Below, piece by piece: positions 60,142 to 64,000 of a stretch of 64,000 bases of DNA; within the stretch, counting starts at the first letter, position 1; each line of letters begins with the position of its first letter. The translations under genes and the position numbers were made by a program. The stretch spans positions 62,001 through 126,000 of the forward strand of contig NZ_CP048020.1 of NCBI RefSeq assembly GCF_010365865.1, in the 5' to 3' direction. This DNA is from Treponema vincentii. Its GTDB lineage: Bacteria > Spirochaetota > Spirochaetia > Treponematales > Treponemataceae. Under the pieces are notes generated by a model. It saw nothing but the letters and a program-made list of their open reading frames with translations, ran no database searches and was not told the origin of the DNA.

Positions 60142-61317
60142 TTATAATAAGCCGCTTACCAGTGCGGGGACTGCGATAAAGTTACCGATTGCTCCGCCGA
60201 GGCTGGATAAAAGGAAGATCAGCAGGATGTGCGCTATTTTGTTTTTATACCATCCCTTGATGCTCGTTACATCGGTGGTTAGGTTCTCCATGTCGGCGAC
60301 CTGCGGTTTCCGCACCCATGCTTGAACAATGCCGGTAAATAAGCCGACTCCGATAAACGGGTTAAGGGTTGCGAGCGGGGCGCCTAAGAAGCCGGTGATG
60401 ATGCTTAACGGATGACCAAGCGCGAGCAGTGTTCCGAGTGCGGCAAGGCTTCCGTTCCAGAGCAGCCAGCGTACCAGCAACGCGCTTGACGCTGCGACGC
60501 CGCCTTTCATAAATCCCGCTGCAATAAGCAGTACAATCAGCGCCGGTAATATCCAGCCGGAAATTTTTGCAAAACCGCTTTTCGGCGGTACATCCGCAAT
60601 ATCGCTTACATCGTTCGGCGCTGTTCCGCTTTGCAGTTTTTCAAGATAGGCGGCGGTGCCTTCGAGGTGTCCCGCGCCTAAAACCGCAACGGTTTTCTTT
60701 CCCGCCGCATTCCATATTTTTGTCGCCAAATAGCGATCGCGCTCGTCGATGAGGGCTTCCTTTACCTGCGGCAAATATTCCGCCATTTCCGTCATCATGC
60801 TGTCCATTTCGCTTTTGTCTTTCAGCGCTTCAATTTCATCCGCGCTGAGTTTTTCGGTAGAAAAAGCGCTGCTAAGCAGCGTTGCCAAAAGCTTCGACTT
60901 ACCCCACAAGTTGTTCTTTGCCCATGCCCGTTTGAGCGTGATGTGAATCGGACGGTCAACAAGCTCCGTTTTAATCGAAAGTTCTTTTGCGGCGGTAATA
61001 GCCGCCTTCATTTCATCCCCCGGCTTAACCCCGACATCGGCGCCGATCCGTTTCTGAAAAGCAGCAAGCACGAGATTAGCAAGCAGCAAAAAACCTTTTC
61101 CGGTTTTCAGCACTTCGACAATATCGAGTTCCTGCCACCGCTTTTCATCGGTAAGCGCTTTGTATCGCTGTTCATCCAATTCTACACAAACGCAGTCGGG
61201 GTGTTCATCGCGAATACATCGCTCAACATCATCGATGCTTTCTTTTGAAATATGCGCCGTTCCAAGTAGGATGATTTCTTTATCATTTAAAGTAATGCGT
61301 TTCAATGTTTGATTCAT
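60142..61317 (-). CDS. TraB/PrgY-family membrane protein
   Basis: A 391-residue protein. Residues 1-220 form the TraB/TIKI-like domain: EIILLGTAHISKESIDDVER with the conserved GTAH, VCVELDEQRY and KTVAVLGAGHLEG with the second His. Residues 235-391 carry about four membrane segments. TraB proteins shut down peptide pheromones in enterococci and relatives are putative metalloproteases; the role in spirochetes is unknown. It starts nine bases after the TPR gene stop. Confidence 0.88.
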   Translation of the reverse strand: MNQTLKRITLNDKEIILLGTAHISKESIDDVERCIRDEHPDCVCVELDEQRYKALTDEKRWQELDIVEVLKTGKGFLLLANLVLAAFQKRIGADVGVKPGDEMKAAITAAKELSIKTELVDRPIHITLKRAWAKNNLWGKSKLLATLLSSAFSTEKLSADEIEALKDKSEMDSMMTEMAEYLPQVKEALIDERDRYLATKIWNAAGKKTVAVLGAGHLEGTAAYLEKLQSGTAPNDVSDIADVPPKSGFAKISGWILPALIVLLIAAGFMKGGVAASSALLVRWLLWNGSLAALGTLLALGHPLSIITGFLGAPLATLNPFIGVGLFTGIVQAWVRKPQVADMENLTTDVTSIKGWYKNKIAHILLIFLLSSLGGAIGNFIAVPALVSGLL

Positions 61318-61326
61318 AGACTTATC

Positions 61327-62796
61327 CTATTTTTTTGTAGAGGTATCAGGATTTGTAGTGAGTTCACTTATTGCAAGTCGATATTCAAAAAAGGTCGGGG
61401 TTGGGGTAGTCTTAATTTCGAGCAGGAACTTTTCGGCAAGATGACCTTTTCCTGCAAGTCGGTAGAATTCGGCTAAATAGAAGAACTTGCGTAAGCGCTC
61501 CGTTTCGTCCTTTTCTTTTGTAATACGATTATTGGCATCGCTATCGCCGGCAAAGTCGACAAAAAGGCGGCAAAGATAGTAATCGGTTTCGCGCTTTGTA
61601 CGGTCTATCGTTTTAAGATATTTTGACATAAAGTCTTTTGCTTCCGCTTTTTTATTCAGTTTATAGCTGCATACCGTTGCGGATAACGCATAATAGGTAT
61701 TCGTAGGAGCATAGCGCAGGGCATTCACAAAGGCCGCGCGAGCGCCTTCCCAATCGTTTTTTTCAAACAATAAAATCCCGAGTCCTTCATACGCATAATA
61801 ATATTGCGGGTAGAGTTCGGTTACTTTTTTGTAGTGCTTTATCGCGTCTTCTTTGTTGCCGAGGTCGTCATTTAATCCTGCAAGGTAAATATGAACAAAA
61901 TAGGAATCGGGGACAAGTTCGATTGCACGCTTAAAAGCCGCACGGGCTTCTTCTTTTCTCCCTATTTGTAGATTATAAGAACCGAGATCCGTCCAATGCG
62001 GAGCGGCATCGGGTTCCAATTCGGTTGCTTTTTGTATATCCGCAATAGCTTCCGCCATACGATTTGTCTCCGATTTTATCCGCGCCAATTCGGCAATTGC
62101 AAGGCTGTTCTTCGGCTGATACTTCAAGACTGTTGTGTAGCATTGCTCCGCCTCCGGCATCTTGTTATCTAAATAATAAACCTTTCCACACCAAATAAGC
62201 GCTTGAATATCATTCGGATGTTTTTGCAAAATTTTGTTGAATATCTTTCCTGCTTCTTTATAGCTTCTCTGATCGTATAAATCGACGCCCTCTTCTTGTA
62301 ATGCCTGTATGTTATCGGGATCGAGTTTTAATATCTTTTTTAAATATGTTCTTCGCATTTTTTTGTCGTTTTTTGCTTGAGCAACCATTGTCATGGTATA
62401 CAGTACATTGAGGTCGCTGGGATATTGCTTTTCCAATGCTTTTGCCGTTGCTTCCGCATCCTTTATCCGTCCGGTTGAAATGAGTACGGCTACCTTTAAA
62501 TTCCGTATGGAAAGAGAAGCTCTGTCTTCTTCGGGTAAAGTGTCAAAAAAGTGCGATAGCTTCATCCCATTTTTGCTCGCTTAACAATGCACTTAATTGT
62601 TGTCCGAATATGACTCGCGGTGGAATTTCCTCCTTAGCTTCCGCCTTATTGTCGGAGCGTGCGGATTTTTCGGTCCCTTGCCGATTGGATTGTGTATGAG
62701 GCTTTGCTCCCTGTGCGCTCAAACAGAAAAGCATACCGATTATAAGGTAGATACATACGGTTTTTTTTTTGAAATACTTCTATACAAATGTTTCAT
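61327..62796 (-). pseudogene. TPR-repeat lipoprotein-like gene with two homopolymer frameshifts
   Basis: A 412-codon frame of at least eight TPR units (for example NSLAIAELARIKSETNRMAE) ends at 61327. Its true N-terminus lies in another frame: the segment to 62543 ends LLSEQKWDEAIALF, which joins DTLPEEDRA if the T6 run at about 62543 were T5. Further upstream the ATG at 62796 (with GGAGTCTTC in front) reads MKHLYRSISKKK and then, past an A10 run at 62761-62770, the signal core TVCIYLIIGMLFCLSAQG requires another shift. As assembled, no full protein is made. Either real decay or two sequencing slips. First gene of the TPR-TraB-AlkD operon. Confidence 0.75.
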
Positions 62797-62860
62797 GAAG
62801 ACTCCTACGGAACGGTGATTAACTAAAACTAAAGAAACTGCTCAAAGCCTTTCGCTTTTG

Positions 62861-62910
62861 CATAACCCCGCTAGTCTACCCAAGTTTTCCAATCTGGTCT
62901 AGCGGTTATG
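62861..62910. other. Hairpin in the divergent intergenic gap
   Basis: CATAACCCCGCTAG (62861-62874) pairs imperfectly with CTAGCGGTTATG (62899-62910). It lies in the 214-base gap between the divergent TPR gene and the last gene. Nothing else was seen in the gap. Confidence 0.4.
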
Positions 62911-63010
62911 TTAAACGGTTTCAACAGCAGTATATCATAAGAAAACTTTCCGTCAGCCGTGGCGGTTTTACTGTTGCAATTATTATCCCCTTTTATTAGA
63001 CTAACAGCGT

Positions 63011-64000
63011 ATGAAGCATATTGCAGGTAGAATAGTTGCATATACCGTCCTTTATTGTAGTGTTATTTTCGGTATTTTTGTTCTTCAGTTTACCAAAGGG
63101 CAAACTTTTTCTTTAACGTTAGGGTCTATGACCGTTACGGGCAGGCAGGAACGTGCCGAGTCGGGCAAAATGATTCCTCTTTTACCCCTTCATGTCGTCT
63201 CGAATGGGCTGAATTTATATATCAGTGAGCAAAATCCCGTGTATGCCGTGGACGAAGGGGATATCACTTCTGCGTTGCGCGTTTTGGCATATCAATTTTA
63301 TGAGGCGGAAGCGCGATTTTCGGTACATTGTTCGGATGATGTTGTTATTTCATTTTTTTCAGAAAGACGCGGCGATGTTGACAGCCTCATGGTCGAAGCT
63401 GTACTTCCCGAAGGAATAAAAAGAATATTGCTCCCATGGAAGATTACTCAAAATGCCGGTATTGAACGTGCAGACGGTAAGATTTTTGTGCGTTCCGGTA
63501 AAAAACAGTATACGTTTACCGGCAGTTTCGGTTTTGACACGGATGGAGAGGATACGGCGGCACAGTTCGAAGAACCTCATTTGGTGCTTGCCAAGGGGCA
63601 ACCGTTTGCCTCTTACAAAACCTATTTGCCGCTTGAAGAATTGGATATCACAACCATCCCATCGATGGTACAGGCTTCTGCGGAATCTTATACGGCAGCG
63701 CTTAATAGTTTTTCCTCGGCGGTTGTTCATGCAGGGACGCAGGCACTTTCGTCTAAACGGATAACGGAGAAAACGTTGATAGCATATATTGCCGAGATGG
63801 GGCAGCGCGGTAAATTTGCCGGAACGATGGAAACAGCCCCTGCTCAAACGCTTGCACGAAACGTACGGACATACCTTTCAAATCCTTTTTATGATAATGT
63901 GCAGGAAACTCATGTAGGATTGATTGCCGACGATGCAAAAAAAAGGGAACGGTACGCCGCGCTTATCACGGATAATTCGCTTGAAATTTTTGAACAAGAC
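63011..64000 (+). CDS. Hypothetical membrane-anchored protein, cut by the window edge
   Basis: An ATG at 63011 opens a frame with no stop to the end of the window (330 codons, incomplete at the 3' side). It starts with an N-terminal membrane segment or signal (IVAYTVLYCSVIFGIFVLQF) and continues as an extracytoplasmic beta-type domain (SLTLGSMTVTGRQERA, FSVHCSDDVVISFFSERRGD), then a helical part (AAQFEEPHLVLAKGQPFASY and onwards). I do not recognise a family. It is divergent from the TPR gene. Gene callers that need a stop codon miss it. Confidence 0.8.
   Translation, partial: MKHIAGRIVAYTVLYCSVIFGIFVLQFTKGQTFSLTLGSMTVTGRQERAESGKMIPLLPLHVVSNGLNLYISEQNPVYAVDEGDITSALRVLAYQFYEAEARFSVHCSDDVVISFFSERRGDVDSLMVEAVLPEGIKRILLPWKITQNAGIERADGKIFVRSGKKQYTFTGSFGFDTDGEDTAAQFEEPHLVLAKGQPFASYKTYLPLEELDITTIPSMVQASAESYTAALNSFSSAVVHAGTQALSSKRITEKTLIAYIAEMGQRGKFAGTMETAPAQTLARNVRTYLSNPFYDNVQETHVGLIADDAKKRERYAALITDNSLEIFEQD

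Overview
The window looks like a chromosomal stretch of a host-associated (probably oral) Treponema. Supporting this: a Trep_Strep/MptD-type ECF S component, UGA-encoded selenocysteine in selD, several spirochete-like outer-membrane barrels, moderate GC in the core genes, and a chromosomal integron with the integrase in the same orientation as its cassettes, an arrangement I recall for T. denticola. Species cannot be fixed from sequence alone.

Layout. 0.1-2.9 kb: selenium operon (YedE-like transporter, TusA-like protein, DUF3343 carrier, selD with an in-frame UGA and a SECIS-like hairpin). 3.0-6.5 kb: two Wzi-like outer-membrane barrels on the minus strand. 6.6-13.9 kb: glycosyltransferase, YbiT-type ABC-F ATPase flanked on both sides by related multi-hairpin intergenic elements, tRNA-Lys, thioesterase, chemoreceptor, double rhodanese protein. 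14-20.5 kb: methionine aminopeptidase, J-domain protein, flavodoxin-like protein, a frameshifted Rsm22-like gene, phosphomannomutase, M23 peptidase. 20.7-27.5 kb: one minus-strand operon behind a palindromic operator (ECF S, ECF T, double ECF ATPase fused to an ATC-hydrolase-like domain, membrane serine hydrolase, MATE exporter).

27.5-38.4 kb is accessory DNA: toxin remnant, Eco57I-like restriction-modification enzyme, an AT-rich two-gene module of unknown function whose second protein resembles a class III nucleotide cyclase with a zinc ribbon, small hydrolases, an orphan PD-(D/E)XK protein, an internally deleted ClbS-like gene, and a Phd/ParE-type toxin-antitoxin pair between direct repeats. 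39.4-45.9 kb is a chromosomal integron: cassette promoter, attI-like site, six full or elongated attC sites plus one half site, and cassettes for a Vat-like acetyltransferase, an unknown anchored protein, a DUF2971 protein, an EEP hydrolase, HicAB, an antitoxin with DUF5680, and a PstS-like fragment. Its integrase is dead (internal deletion, frameshift, nonsense codon).

46-64 kb returns to core genes: NhaC antiporter, two cNMP-binding/GGDEF proteins (one with a degenerate active site), DUF368 transporter, flavin reductase-like protein, outer-membrane protein, AddA/RecB-like helicase-nuclease, a type II restriction system whose methyltransferase carries an HTH and faces a matching inverted repeat, B3/B4 protein, and an operon of TPR protein (two homopolymer frameshifts), TraB protein and AlkD. 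A hypothetical gene runs off the right edge. Several frameshifts sit in homopolymers, so read-level checking is advisable before calling those genes dead.
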